64,000 bases of DNA, taken from contig NZ_JZEY01000054.1 in the NCBI RefSeq assembly GCF_000969445.1, positions 1 through 64,000 on the forward strand. Reading direction: 5' to 3'. The DNA is from Devosia chinhatensis. GTDB lineage: Bacteria > Pseudomonadota > Alphaproteobacteria > Rhizobiales > Devosiaceae. A program made the translations under genes and the position numbers. How positions within the stretch are numbered: position 1 is the stretch's first letter; each line of letters starts with the position of its first letter. The notes below the pieces were generated by a model, which ran no database searches, was not told the origin of the DNA, and was given only the letters and a program-made list of their open reading frames with translations. This document shows, one piece after another, positions 27,032 to 35,219 of the stretch.

Positions 27032-27697
27032 ATGAAGTCTAAGGTTCTCGTCGCGCTTGCCGCGACCCTGGCGCTGAGCGCCTGCACCACCACCAATCCC
27101 TATACCGGCCAGGGCCAGCTCTCCAACACCGCCGGCGGCACGCTGCTGGGCGTGGGCGGCGGCGCCGTGGCGGGCGCCATTGTCGGCGCGGCCGTGGGCG
27201 GCGATCCGCGTGTTGGCGCCCTGATCGGCGCGGGTGTCGGCGGCCTGACCGGTGCCGCCATCGGCAATTACATGGACCAGCAGGAAGCCGAGCTGCGCGC
27301 CCAGCTGCAGGGCACCGGCGTCTCGGTGACGCGCGTGGGCGACCAGATCATCCTCAACATGCCGTCCAACATCACCTTTGCCACCGACCAGTCGACGGTG
27401 CAGCCGCAGTTCAACCAGACCCTGGTTTCGGTCGCGCTGGTGCTCAAGAAGTTCGACAAGACCATCGTCGATGTCTACGGCCACACCGATTCCACCGGCT
27501 CGAACGAGCACAACCTGGCGCTCAGCCAGCGTCGTGCGGTTGCCGTGGCGACCAACCTCGCCAATCAGGGCATCGATCAGCGCCGGTTCTATATCGAGGG
27601 CAAGGGCTCTTCGAGCCCGATCGCGTCCAACGCCAACGAGGCCGGCCGGGCCCAGAACCGACGCGTGGAAATCCAGCTGTCGCCCATTCGCGGCTGA
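27032..27697 (+). CDS. OmpA-family lipoprotein with glycine-zipper segment
   Basis: A 221-aa outer-membrane lipoprotein. The lipobox is LALSAC (Cys at about residue 19). Residues about 38-82 form a Gly-rich zipper (GTLLGVGGGAVAGAIVGAAVG and similar) typical of YiaD/OmpA-like lipoproteins. The C-terminal OmpA domain (FATDQSTVQPQFN to RRVEIQLSP) includes the peptidoglycan-binding core DVYGHTDSTGSNEHNLALS. The role is to link the outer membrane to peptidoglycan. Start at ATG 27032 (MKSKVLVALA); an in-frame ATG eight codons earlier is less likely. Confidence 0.92.
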   Translation: MKSKVLVALAATLALSACTTTNPYTGQGQLSNTAGGTLLGVGGGAVAGAIVGAAVGGDPRVGALIGAGVGGLTGAAIGNYMDQQEAELRAQLQGTGVSVTRVGDQIILNMPSNITFATDQSTVQPQFNQTLVSVALVLKKFDKTIVDVYGHTDSTGSNEHNLALSQRRAVAVATNLANQGIDQRRFYIEGKGSSSPIASNANEAGRAQNRRVEIQLSPIRG

Positions 27698-27713
27698 TCG
27701 ATCTGTCCCAGGC

Positions 27714-27748
27714 AAAAAAGAACGCGGCCATCTGGCCGCGTTTTTTAT
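27714..27748. terminator. bidirectional terminator
   Basis: AACGCGGCC (27721-27729), loop ATCT, GGCCGCGTT (27734-27742), with an A-run before and a T-run after. It can end the OmpA-lipoprotein gene and the convergent small-gene pair. Confidence 0.85.
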
Positions 27749-28038
27749 TGTGCCGGGGTTTCAACCACAGGAGCCGATGTCGGGGTGCCCGGCTGCATAT
27801 CCGTGCCGGGGGCGCCGGAAAAGATCTGCAGCACCAGCAGGATCGCGATGATGATGCCAAGTGCGCCCAGCCCATAGAGCCACCAATTGGTAGGGCCTGT
27901 CGCACCGACGGATGCCTCGTGCTCGCCAGCGACCCTGATCCCGGAATTGTCGGGGACATCGATCCGCGAGCCGTTTTCATCGACCAGGAAATCGACCTTG
28001 GCGTCCTCGCGGACACGCGGTTCGGTTGGTTCTGCCAT
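27745..28038 (-). CDS. small single-pass membrane protein, function unknown
   Basis: A 97-aa protein with a charged N-terminal half (REDAKVDFLVDENGSRIDV), one hydrophobic helix (about residues 52-75, LYGLGALGIIIAILLVLQIF) and a short Thr/Pro/Ala tail. The start is ATG 28038, overlapping the stop of the gene before it, so the two are coupled. No known family. Confidence 0.65.
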   Translation of the reverse strand: MAEPTEPRVREDAKVDFLVDENGSRIDVPDNSGIRVAGEHEASVGATGPTNWWLYGLGALGIIIAILLVLQIFSGAPGTDMQPGTPTSAPVVETPAQ

Positions 28039-28295
28039 CAATAATCTCCTCGTAAAACGGTTTGGGTGCCCACCCCGCGGGAGGCGCCTTCGCGCACATG
28101 GGCAATGGCGTCGTCGATCTCTTGGGGCTCAAAAGCGACAGGCTGACCGTCCACCGGAGCACCAATTGCCTCCCCCTTGAGCTGGTTGAGCAGGTCAAGC
28201 TTCTCTCGCGCCGTAAACAATGTGTGGCGGGCGATCTGCATGGGATTGAGCTGGTCCTTGCCGCACATGCGCTGCTTGAGTGTGTCGAAGACCAT
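28038..28295 (-). CDS. small protein of unknown function
   Basis: An 85-aa soluble protein (MVFDTLKQRMCGKDQLNP, then LFTAREKLDLLNQLKGE and PQEIDDAIAHVREGASRG). No motif recognised. Its stop overlaps the ATG of the downstream membrane-protein gene by two bases (TGATG context). An EcfG-like promoter candidate at 28338-28363 lies upstream, hinting at stress control. Confidence 0.6.
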   Translation of the reverse strand: MVFDTLKQRMCGKDQLNPMQIARHTLFTAREKLDLLNQLKGEAIGAPVDGQPVAFEPQEIDDAIAHVREGASRGVGTQTVLRGDY

Positions 28296-28337
28296 GACGC
28301 TACTCCCTGGTCGCTTCGAGAGGGGTTCAACCGGCTC

Positions 28338-28363
28338 AATGCCCGTTTGCCCCTAGAAGTTCC
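28338..28363 (-). promoter_or_regulatory. candidate EcfG promoter (minus strand)
   Basis: On the minus strand, GGAAC (28363-28359) is followed by 17 bases and CATT (3 of 4 to CGTT). It points to the small gene starting at 28295, 43 bases downstream. It pairs with a divergent candidate at 28429-28454. Confidence 0.3.
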
Positions 28364-28379
28364 GCCAGACCGGTTTGCC

Positions 28380-28415
28380 GAGGCACCTCTCCTCAAAGAG
28401 GCACCTCTCCTCAAA
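28380..28415. repeat. perfect tandem duplication of 18 bp
   Basis: GAGGCACCTCTCCTCAAA occurs twice head to tail (28380-28397 and 28398-28415) with no mismatch. Each copy contains GAGG...CCTC inverted bases. It sits between two divergent promoter candidates, so it may be a regulator-binding spacer or a recent slippage duplication. Confidence 0.8.
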
Positions 28416-28428
28416 AGTGACGTGACGA

Positions 28429-28454
28429 GGAAACCCCTCGGCGCTTGCCGCGTT
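28429..28454 (+). promoter_or_regulatory. candidate EcfG promoter (plus strand)
   Basis: GGAAA (one mismatch to GGAAC), 17 bases, then CGTT (exact). It is 31 bases before the ATG of the PRC-barrel gene, a gene type often in general stress regulons. Suggestive only. Confidence 0.3.
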
Positions 28455-28485
28455 GAGGCAGCACAACCCATGCAAGGAGGATCCA

Positions 28486-28875
28486 ATGGCTTATGACGAC
28501 GCCCGCGTGGCGACCGCCGATCTTAAGGAAACCCACGATCTGATCGCATCGGACAAGGTCGAAGGCACCAAGGTCTACGATAATTCGGGCGAACATATCG
28601 GTTCGATCGAACGTCTTCTGGTCGAGAAGCGCGGCGGCAAGGTTTCCTATGCCGTTCTCAGCTTCGGTGGCTTTTTCGGGATCGGTGACGATCACTACCC
28701 GCTGCCCTGGTCAAAGCTCAATTACGACGAGAGCCTGGGCGGATATCGGGTCGACATCAACAAGGAACAACTCGAAGGCGCGCCCAAATATGAGCGCAAC
28801 GACGATGATTTCTTTACCGCCGAAAATGGTCGTCGGGTGTACGACTATTATGGCGTAACCCCTTACTGGATCTGA
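28486..28875 (+). CDS. PRC-barrel domain protein
   Basis: A 129-aa soluble protein. The PRC-barrel spans about residues 18-95 (EGTKVYDNSGEHIGSIERLLVEKRGGK split across two strands, then DHYPLPWSKLNYDE). The C-terminus ends in RRVYDYYGVTPYWI, common in alphaproteobacterial photosynthesis-unrelated PRC proteins. Function unknown; such genes are often stress-induced. ATG 28486 follows a strong AAGGAGGA ribosome-binding site. Confidence 0.85.
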   Translation: MAYDDARVATADLKETHDLIASDKVEGTKVYDNSGEHIGSIERLLVEKRGGKVSYAVLSFGGFFGIGDDHYPLPWSKLNYDESLGGYRVDINKEQLEGAPKYERNDDDFFTAENGRRVYDYYGVTPYWI

Positions 28876-28911
28876 TCCAGCCCGCTTTTTTCAGCACCTA
28901 ACCATTACACG

Positions 28912-28936
28912 AGCGGCGTCCTTCGGGGCGCCGTTC
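28912..28936. terminator. terminator with UUCG loop
   Basis: GCGGCGTCC, loop TTCG, GGGCGCCGT with one wobble pair, followed by TCTTGTTT. It lies between the convergent PRC-barrel gene and the SMP-30 gene. Confidence 0.7.
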
Positions 28937-28941
28937 TTGTT

Positions 28942-29844
28942 TCAGAGACCGCGTGCGCGGACAGCAAGCGCATAGACAGACTTCGTGGCCGTGATGTAGA
29001 GGCAATCGCGCCTTGGACCCCCGAAGGTCAGGTTGGCCGAGGTTTGCGGCAGAAGCACGCGGCCACATAATCTGCCGTCTGGATCGAACACTTGGACCCC
29101 GTCGCCCGAGGACGACCAGAGCCAGCCGTCTTCATCGACGCGGAAGCCATCGGGGATGCCGACATCGATGGTGCAGAATTCACGTCCGTTGCGGGCCTGT
29201 CCATCGGCGGAAATGTCGAAGACGCGAATATGGCGCGGCACCTCGGGATCGTGGCTGGCGCCGGAATCGGCGACGAAGAGCCGGTTCTCATCAGCCGAGA
29301 AGGCAAGGCCATTGGGCTGGGCAAAATCGTCGATCACCCGGGTGATTGCGCCGGTGTCGCCATCGATACGGTAGACGCCGCGCGCCGATTGCTCGGGATC
29401 GGCCTTATAGCCTTCGTAATCGGAGAGGATGCCGTAGGTGGGATCGGTGAACCAGATCGACCCGTCTGAACGTACCACCACGTCATTGGGCGAATTGAGA
29501 CGCTTGCCTTCGAAGCTGTCGGCCAGAACCGTGAAGCGTCCATCCCATTCGCGCCGCGTGACCCGGCGCGTGCCATGCTCGCACGAGATCAGCCGGCCCT
29601 GCCGATCGCGGGTGTGGCCATTGGCGAAATTGGATGGGGCCAGAAACGGGGTGACCGAGCCATCCGCGGGCAGGTAACGCAGCACGCGCTGGTTCGGAAT
29701 GTCGGAGAAATAAAGACAATCATGATCCGCGAACCAGACCGGACCTTCGGCCCAAAGGCAGTCGGAATAAAGTTCCCTGAGCTCGGCCTGCGGGTCGATC
29801 TTGTCGGCGAAGCGCGGGTCGATGATGTCGTAACGTGCAGCCAT
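28942..29844 (-). CDS. SMP-30/gluconolactonase family protein
   Basis: A 300-aa six-bladed beta-propeller lactonase. Family features: the metal Glu near the start (SDCLWAEGPVWF), the SPNDVVVRSDGSIWFTDPTYG block, FAQPNGLAFSADENRLFVADSG, and VGIPDGFRVDEDGWLWSS carrying the catalytic Asp. It hydrolyses sugar lactones such as those formed by glucose dehydrogenase. The gene is near the PQQ glucose dehydrogenase and SDR genes, which fits a sugar-oxidation role. Confidence 0.9.
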   Translation of the reverse strand: MAARYDIIDPRFADKIDPQAELRELYSDCLWAEGPVWFADHDCLYFSDIPNQRVLRYLPADGSVTPFLAPSNFANGHTRDRQGRLISCEHGTRRVTRREWDGRFTVLADSFEGKRLNSPNDVVVRSDGSIWFTDPTYGILSDYEGYKADPEQSARGVYRIDGDTGAITRVIDDFAQPNGLAFSADENRLFVADSGASHDPEVPRHIRVFDISADGQARNGREFCTIDVGIPDGFRVDEDGWLWSSSGDGVQVFDPDGRLCGRVLLPQTSANLTFGGPRRDCLYITATKSVYALAVRARGL

Positions 29845-29900
29845 GCTGTCCTCCCGCGGACAAGGCTAGCGGCAGGACGCACGGCTCTCAAGGCGCTTTT

Positions 29901-30215
29901 TCAGATACAGGCAGTGGCAAAGGTCACCGGCAGGTAGACGAGAATGCCGGCGACGAAGGCGGCGCGATTGGCCCAGAGTGCTGAAAGCGAGAGCGATGTC
30001 TGCGGTTCCCCGGTCTTGTTGGGGCGTTGCCAGGCCAGGACGGCGAGAGGCACGAGGCTGACGACATAGGCCACGATCAGGATCGGCCGATGCCACTCGC
30101 CCCAGCCATAGGCGCAACCCAGGGCCTGAAGGGCATAGAGCAGGACGAAGGCCCCTGACCAGAGCGTGAAGCCGGCGATCAGGAGCATGAGGGCGCGATT
30201 GTTCTGGCGGGTCAT
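29901..30215 (-). CDS. small membrane protein at the end of the oxidase cluster
   Basis: A 104-aa protein with three hydrophobic segments (LMLLIAGFTLWSGAFVLLY, ILIVAYVVSLVPLAVLAW, AAFVAGILVYLPVTFATA). The ATG (30215, MTRQNNRALM) overlaps the oxidase subunit stop by four bases, so it is coupled. It is probably an accessory or assembly subunit of the oxidase; no family motif was recognised. Confidence 0.7.
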   Translation of the reverse strand: MTRQNNRALMLLIAGFTLWSGAFVLLYALQALGCAYGWGEWHRPILIVAYVVSLVPLAVLAWQRPNKTGEPQTSLSLSALWANRAAFVAGILVYLPVTFATACI

Positions 30216-32719
30216 GCCACCCCTCCCGCAAGCGCCAGCAACAGGCTCAAGCCGAGCGCCATGAGCGTGACGGCAAGACCATAGCCATTCCACATCCAGG
30301 CCAGCACCATCTCGGTCTGGCGGCGCGCGGAGACATAGCCCTGAACGATGCGCCAGACGCCATGGCCCGCCAGCAGCGCAGCCAATCCGCAATGAAGGGC
30401 AGCATAGGCGAGCGTGACGAAGATCACGGCCTGCCTGGCATGCTCTGCCGGGCCGGGCACGCTGGCCATCAGCCAGACAAGCGAGGCGCTGGCGATGACC
30501 TGGGCGAGGGTGGCAAGGGCAAGCATGGTCTGGCCGCTATCGCCACGAGCGTTCCGCGTACGGGCGATGTGCGTGAGTGCCCAGCCCGAGGCCGCGCCAG
30601 CAAGAGCCAACATTGCGGGCAGAGGCTGCAGTTCGAGCGGGCGCAGGCCCTCCCAATTGGAAGCGACGACGAGAAGGAAAAGGCCGCCGAACAACAGCGA
30701 GGAGAACAGCGTCGCGTTCATGACGAGCGCTGCGCGGTTGGCCAGAATGCTGACATTGGTGGCGCATTCGACGTCGAGCACTGCCTGCTCGCCCCGACCG
30801 ATATCGACCGGCCCCATATCCCGCTTCTGGCCCAGATCGCGCGGCCAGAGGAGGAACATCACGAGCGTCAGTACCGCGCCGAAGGGGGCCAGCCAATATT
30901 GGCCGAACAGCATGGCCAGGAAGAAGCTGGCAGTGGCCATTGCCGTATAAAGCGGCAGATAGGTCCTGCGGGGCAGGATGATGACGTGCTCGGGCGCGCC
31001 GGTCGCCATGTCGACGCCCATTGTCTCCTGGTCATCATTGCGGGCAAACCCGAGATAACCGTCGCCGCCGGCCAAAACCGGACCGATCCGCGCCGGTTCG
31101 AGCCAGTCGGCGCGTTCCGCGATACGCGGAATGGCAGCGAAATTGTAGCTTGGCGGCGGTGTCGGCGTGGCCCATTCCAACGTCTGGGCTTTCCAGGGAT
31201 CGCGGCGGAAGCGGCGGCCGAAGCGAAATTGCAGGATCATGTCGGCCAGCACCAGGGTAAAGCCCATGGTGAGGATGAAGCCGCCCACCGAAGAGAGCAG
31301 GTTCAGCCAGTCCCAGCCCCAGTTCGACGGATAGGTCGAGATGCGCCGCGGCATGCCCATGAGCCCGGTGAGGTGCATCAGGAAAAACGTGAGATTGAAG
31401 CCGATAAAGATCAGCCAGAAAGCCGGAATGGAGAGCTTGTAGAGGCTCTGCCGTCCGGAAATGTGGGGGAGCCAGTGATAAATCCCGGCCAGCATGGGAA
31501 AGACGAAGCCCCCCACGAGCACGTAATGGAGGTGGGCGACCACGAAATAGCTGTCATGGGCCTGCGTGTTGAAGGGCACCATAGCGAGCATGACGCCGGT
31601 AAGTCCGCCGATGACGAAAACGAAGAAAAAGCCGAACACGTAGAGCATGGGAACGTCCCATTTCGGCTTGCCCGAGGCCAGGGTGCCCAGCCAGGCGAAA
31701 ATCTGCACGGCGGTCGGGATGGCCACAAGCGCACTGGCGGCGGAGAAAAAGGCCAGCGCCAGATGAGGAATGCCCACGGTGAACATGTGGTGCACCCAGA
31801 GGCCGAAGCTGAGGAAGCCCATCGCGACGATGGCCGCGATGATGGCGCGATAGCCCAGGATCTGGCGCTGCGCGAAGACCGGAATGATGGTGGAGAGCGC
31901 CCCGGCGGCGGGTAGGAAGATGATATAGACTTCCGGGTGACCGAAGAGCCAGAACAGGTGCTGCCAGAGCAGGGGATCGCCCCCGCGCGTGGGATCGAAG
32001 AAGGGCAGATCGAAGGCGCGCTCGAGTTCGAGCAGGATCGATCCCAGGATCAGCGGCGGAAAGCCAACGATCATCATGCCGGTGGTGACCAGCATGTACC
32101 AGCCGAGCAGGGGCATGCGGGTCAACGACATGCCCGGCGCCCGCATCTTGAGGATCGAGACGAAGATTTCGATGGCGGCCGTGACGGCCGAGATTTCGAC
32201 GAAGGTAATGCCTAAAAGCCAGACATCGGCATTGATGCCGGGCGTATAGGGCTTGGAGGCGAGCGGGGTATACATGAACCAGCCGCCATCGGGTGCGGCC
32301 CCCACCAGCATGGCGACGATGAGGATCGTGCCCCCGAACAGGTAGCACCAGAAGCCATAGGCGGTGAGGCGCGGAAAGGCCATGTCCCGCGCGCCAAGCA
32401 TCTTGGGCAAAAGGTAGATGGCAAAGCCTTCCAGCATGGGAATGGCGAACAGGAACATCATCACCGTGCCATGCATGGTGAAGATCTGATTGTAGAATTC
32501 GGGGCCGATAAAGGCACTGTTGGGCGTGGCCAATTGCGCCCGGATCAGCATCGAGAGGAAGCCGCCGATGGCAAAAAAGACCAGCGCGACCAGCATGAAG
32601 CGCTTGCCGAGGACCGTATGATTGACGCTCGACAGCCGGCCGATGCCCGCAGGCGTCATCCAGATGCGCTCGAGCTGCTTGTGCAGGCGGACAGCGGATA
32701 TGGCCTTACTCACCGGCAT
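30212..32719 (-). CDS. coxN: cytochrome c oxidase subunit I-III fusion (CoxN type)
   Basis: An 835-aa inner-membrane haem-copper oxidase, longer than plain subunit I (about 540). Subunit I ligands are intact: low-spin haem His in TMHGTVMMFLFAIP, CuB His with Tyr and the channel Glu in WLFGHPEVYIIFLP, the CuB His pair in WVHHMFTVG, and haem a3/a His in YFVVAHLHYVLVG. The last third (about 600-835) is a subunit III-like set of helices. The architecture matches the fused form in alternative oxidases (Bradyrhizobium coxMNOP). The gene overlaps subunit II by 14 bases and the small downstream gene by four. Confidence 0.93.
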   Translation of the reverse strand: MPVSKAISAVRLHKQLERIWMTPAGIGRLSSVNHTVLGKRFMLVALVFFAIGGFLSMLIRAQLATPNSAFIGPEFYNQIFTMHGTVMMFLFAIPMLEGFAIYLLPKMLGARDMAFPRLTAYGFWCYLFGGTILIVAMLVGAAPDGGWFMYTPLASKPYTPGINADVWLLGITFVEISAVTAAIEIFVSILKMRAPGMSLTRMPLLGWYMLVTTGMMIVGFPPLILGSILLELERAFDLPFFDPTRGGDPLLWQHLFWLFGHPEVYIIFLPAAGALSTIIPVFAQRQILGYRAIIAAIVAMGFLSFGLWVHHMFTVGIPHLALAFFSAASALVAIPTAVQIFAWLGTLASGKPKWDVPMLYVFGFFFVFVIGGLTGVMLAMVPFNTQAHDSYFVVAHLHYVLVGGFVFPMLAGIYHWLPHISGRQSLYKLSIPAFWLIFIGFNLTFFLMHLTGLMGMPRRISTYPSNWGWDWLNLLSSVGGFILTMGFTLVLADMILQFRFGRRFRRDPWKAQTLEWATPTPPPSYNFAAIPRIAERADWLEPARIGPVLAGGDGYLGFARNDDQETMGVDMATGAPEHVIILPRRTYLPLYTAMATASFFLAMLFGQYWLAPFGAVLTLVMFLLWPRDLGQKRDMGPVDIGRGEQAVLDVECATNVSILANRAALVMNATLFSSLLFGGLFLLVVASNWEGLRPLELQPLPAMLALAGAASGWALTHIARTRNARGDSGQTMLALATLAQVIASASLVWLMASVPGPAEHARQAVIFVTLAYAALHCGLAALLAGHGVWRIVQGYVSARRQTEMVLAWMWNGYGLAVTLMALGLSLLLALAGGVA

Positions 32720-33383
32720 TGTCCTCCATCATGGCCGCAAAGACTTCGGGCGGGTGCGCTTCGACCCTGAAGAACATGGTATCGTGGCCCTCTCCGCAAT
32801 ATTCGGCACATTGGCCCCAATAGGTGCCCGGCTCGTCGGCCTCGAGGCGGATGACATTGACATGGCCGGGAACAGCATCGATCTTTCCCCCCAGCCGCGG
32901 CACCCAGAACGAATGGATGACGTCGGCCGCGCTGATCTCGAAGTCGACCGGCTGACCGGCCGGGATATGCACGACTTCCTCGGCACTGTTGACGCCATTG
33001 GGATAGGTGAAACGCCATTCCCAGCGGGATGCCTCGACGCCGATACGCAGCGGCGCCTGCCCATGGGGCAGCAATTGCTCGCCCAGGACGAGGGCCGTGC
33101 CGGTCAGCAGGACCAGGACGGGAATGGGCAGGATGAGCCCGCCGCCGATGATCCAATGCGCCGGGGTAAAGCGCGCGAGGAGCGCGCTGCGGAAATAGGC
33201 GAGGAAGAAGAGGATCATGACCAGAGCGAACAGCACGACCGAGCCCCAGAACATCACCCACCAGAGCAGGGCCAGATTGGCGGCGCGCGGACCGGCGGGG
33301 TCGAGTGTGGACAGCTCGCCGCTGCAACCGGCGAGCACAAACGGCGTTGCACCCAGGCACAGCGTCTTGAGAACGGGGGACAT
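32706..33383 (-). CDS. coxM: cytochrome c oxidase subunit II (lipoprotein, CuA)
   Basis: A 225-aa subunit with an N-terminal lipobox-like FVLAGC, two membrane helices (about 30-55 and 75-98), and a periplasmic cupredoxin domain. CuA ligands are complete: His in IHSFWVPRLG, and QCAEYCGEGHDTM with two Cys, His and Met. It accepts electrons from cytochrome c. The start is ATG 33383 (MSPVLKTLCLG); the longer reading frame upstream is antisense to the divergent gene. The start codon is 3 bases from that of the divergent DUF2231 gene. Confidence 0.93.
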   Translation of the reverse strand: MSPVLKTLCLGATPFVLAGCSGELSTLDPAGPRAANLALLWWVMFWGSVVLFALVMILFFLAYFRSALLARFTPAHWIIGGGLILPIPVLVLLTGTALVLGEQLLPHGQAPLRIGVEASRWEWRFTYPNGVNSAEEVVHIPAGQPVDFEISAADVIHSFWVPRLGGKIDAVPGHVNVIRLEADEPGTYWGQCAEYCGEGHDTMFFRVEAHPPEVFAAMMEDNAGE

Positions 33384-33386
33384 TCG

Positions 33387-33941
33387 ATGAGCGAAACTGC
33401 GCGACAGAGCGAAGAAGTCGAGATTGCGCTCGAAGAAGGCCAGGAAGTCAGCGCCGATCACCCCAATCCTCATATTCGGGAGGTCGCCAAACAGGATATC
33501 GGATCGGCGATCGCCGTGGCCGGGCATCCCATTCATGCCATGCTCGTGCATTTTCCGATCGCCTTCGTGATTGCCACGCTGGGCGTGGATATTTTCTACT
33601 GGTTCACCGCGGACGACTTCTGGATCCAGGTCGGAACCTGGTCGGCCGGTGCGGCCTTCGCCTTCGGCGTGCTGGCGGCAATTGTCGGCACGCTCGAATT
33701 GCTGGCCGTTCCAGGCATTCGCGTGCGCGTCGCCAGCTGGAACCATGCCATCGCGGCCATGGTGATGCTGGCCATTGTCGGTGCCAATGCGGGATTGCGC
33801 CTCTATTGGCCCGAAGCGGTGCTGCCCGGCGGATTGATGTTGTCGACGCTGGCCAGCATGGCGGCCGCCTTTGCCGGATGGCACGGAGGCAAGCTGATTT
33901 TCGATCATGGTGTCGGCCTCCTCATTTCATCCAAGCAATGA
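33387..33941 (+). CDS. DUF2231 membrane protein
   Basis: A 184-aa protein. A polar N-terminal extension (about 45 residues, acidic) is followed by the DUF2231 signature GHPIHAMLVHFPIAF, then about four membrane helices. The conserved His residues suggest haem or metal contacts, but function is unknown; such proteins often lie near respiratory genes. It is the only plus-strand gene in the oxidase cluster, starting three bases from the subunit II start codon, and its end overlaps the convergent next gene by 20 bases. Confidence 0.8.
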   Translation: MSETARQSEEVEIALEEGQEVSADHPNPHIREVAKQDIGSAIAVAGHPIHAMLVHFPIAFVIATLGVDIFYWFTADDFWIQVGTWSAGAAFAFGVLAAIVGTLELLAVPGIRVRVASWNHAIAAMVMLAIVGANAGLRLYWPEAVLPGGLMLSTLASMAAAFAGWHGGKLIFDHGVGLLISSKQ

Positions 33942-34422
33942 ACGGTTCGGCCAGCTCGCCAAGCCGGCCGGGGGCGAAGAAGTCGGCCAACGGCTCCGGC
34001 CAGGCCATTTCCGGCTTGCCCAGAACCAGGATGAGAATGGACGACACCGTGAGCAGGGTGAGCGGCATGACCAGCATGAAACGCCACGCCGGGTAATCCC
34101 GCCCCGGCTCGAAGAGGCGCAGGATCATGAGGCCGGAGAAGATGTGAATGCCGGTCATCACCGAGACGGCAAAGAGCTTGGCCGAGAACCAGGTCTCGTA
34201 GGTCGCCATCAGAAAGATCAGCGCCGTGCCCGAGCCGATGGCGACGAACGCTGCCGGCGACATCAGCGAGACGTAGAAAAAGCGGGTGAAGCCATGCAGC
34301 TTGTGCAGGGCGTCATCCTCAAGGCCCCGCCGCTGCATGTATAGAAACGGCAGGGCGATGAGCCCGGCGCTCCACAGCGCTATTCCCGCCACGTGGATGA
34401 ACTTGAGCCAGGTAACGATCAT
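33922..34422 (-). CDS. CopD/HemJ-like membrane protein
   Basis: A 166-aa, four-helix membrane protein. The first helix carries a His (WLKFIHVAGIALWSAGLI) and the third contains GIHIFSG; this His pattern and the LPFLYMQRR turn resemble the CopD/HemJ (UPF0093-like) superfamily. HemJ is a protoporphyrinogen oxidase; other relatives are copper or haem proteins. In an oxidase cluster, a haem or copper delivery role is a reasonable inference. Its stop overlaps the ctaG start region by four bases upstream on the same strand. Confidence 0.7.
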   Translation of the reverse strand: MIVTWLKFIHVAGIALWSAGLIALPFLYMQRRGLEDDALHKLHGFTRFFYVSLMSPAAFVAIGSGTALIFLMATYETWFSAKLFAVSVMTGIHIFSGLMILRLFEPGRDYPAWRFMLVMPLTLLTVSSILILVLGKPEMAWPEPLADFFAPGRLGELAEPFIAWMK

Positions 34423-35177
34423 CGTGGGGCCGCCTGCCGGTCACCGAGAAGGTCGACAAGACGCCAAAGCACCAGCGCCAGAAGCGGCAGGTTGGCCGGC
34501 ACCCACATGATGAGGCCGCCCAATTGCTGATCTTCGGCCGCTGAAAGGCCGAAGGCCTGGCTGGCAAGGAAATGCGGCAGATAGAGTGGCTGGTCGGCGA
34601 AGACCAGGAGGGCGCCGAGCATGCCCATCTGGATGGCGCTGGTCAGCGCCGCCAGACCCGCCTGGATGGGACGCCGGGCATGCAGCAAGCCAAGCCAGAG
34701 CCAGGTGAACGTCGTGAGCAAGCTGAGCTGCATTGCCCAATAAAGCCCAGGATGGGTAAAGGCCGCCGTGTAGAGATCGGGACTGTGCCAGAGCCAGAGC
34801 GCTGCCGTGGAAAGGGCCAGAGGCGGCAGGGTGCCGCCCTTGTTGCCCCAGGAGGCCGGCAGAGCAAGCGCAAGAAGCGGCGCCACGACCATGGTGAGGA
34901 GCACATGGTGACCGACGCGGGCCGAAAAGAGCGCCACCGTCAGGGCGCAGAGGGGGGACACGAAGAGCAGCGCTGCAAATGCCCAGGACAGGGCAAAGGC
35001 GAGCTGTCGCCGTGGGCCGGCCAGTCGTAGCAGCCACAGCCCTGCCAAGGCGGCGATGACGAGCCCGGTCAATAGGCCGGGCTCGAAATTCCAGCGGGTC
35101 CAGAGGTCCGCCGGCAGGGGCGGGGCACCGCAATAGCTCAGGTCGAAGGAAAAGGCTGACGCTTGATCCATTTCCAT
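34419..35177 (-). CDS. ctaG: cytochrome oxidase assembly protein, caa3-CtaG type
   Basis: A 252-aa membrane protein with about seven helices. Family features: YCGAPPLPADLWTRWNFEP near the start, SARVGHHVLLTMVVAPLLAL, a LWLWHSPDLYTAAF motif and DQQLGGLIMWVPANLPLL near the end. This is the Bacillus-type CtaG (caa3 assembly), not Cox11. It probably inserts copper or assembles the oxidase encoded next to it. ATGA overlap with the next gene. Confidence 0.88.
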   Translation of the reverse strand: MEMDQASAFSFDLSYCGAPPLPADLWTRWNFEPGLLTGLVIAALAGLWLLRLAGPRRQLAFALSWAFAALLFVSPLCALTVALFSARVGHHVLLTMVVAPLLALALPASWGNKGGTLPPLALSTAALWLWHSPDLYTAAFTHPGLYWAMQLSLLTTFTWLWLGLLHARRPIQAGLAALTSAIQMGMLGALLVFADQPLYLPHFLASQAFGLSAAEDQQLGGLIMWVPANLPLLALVLWRLVDLLGDRQAAPR

Positions 35178-35219
35178 TCCGTTTTAGGAGGAAGCGAGGG
35201 GCGGGTGCGCCCCTGTGCA

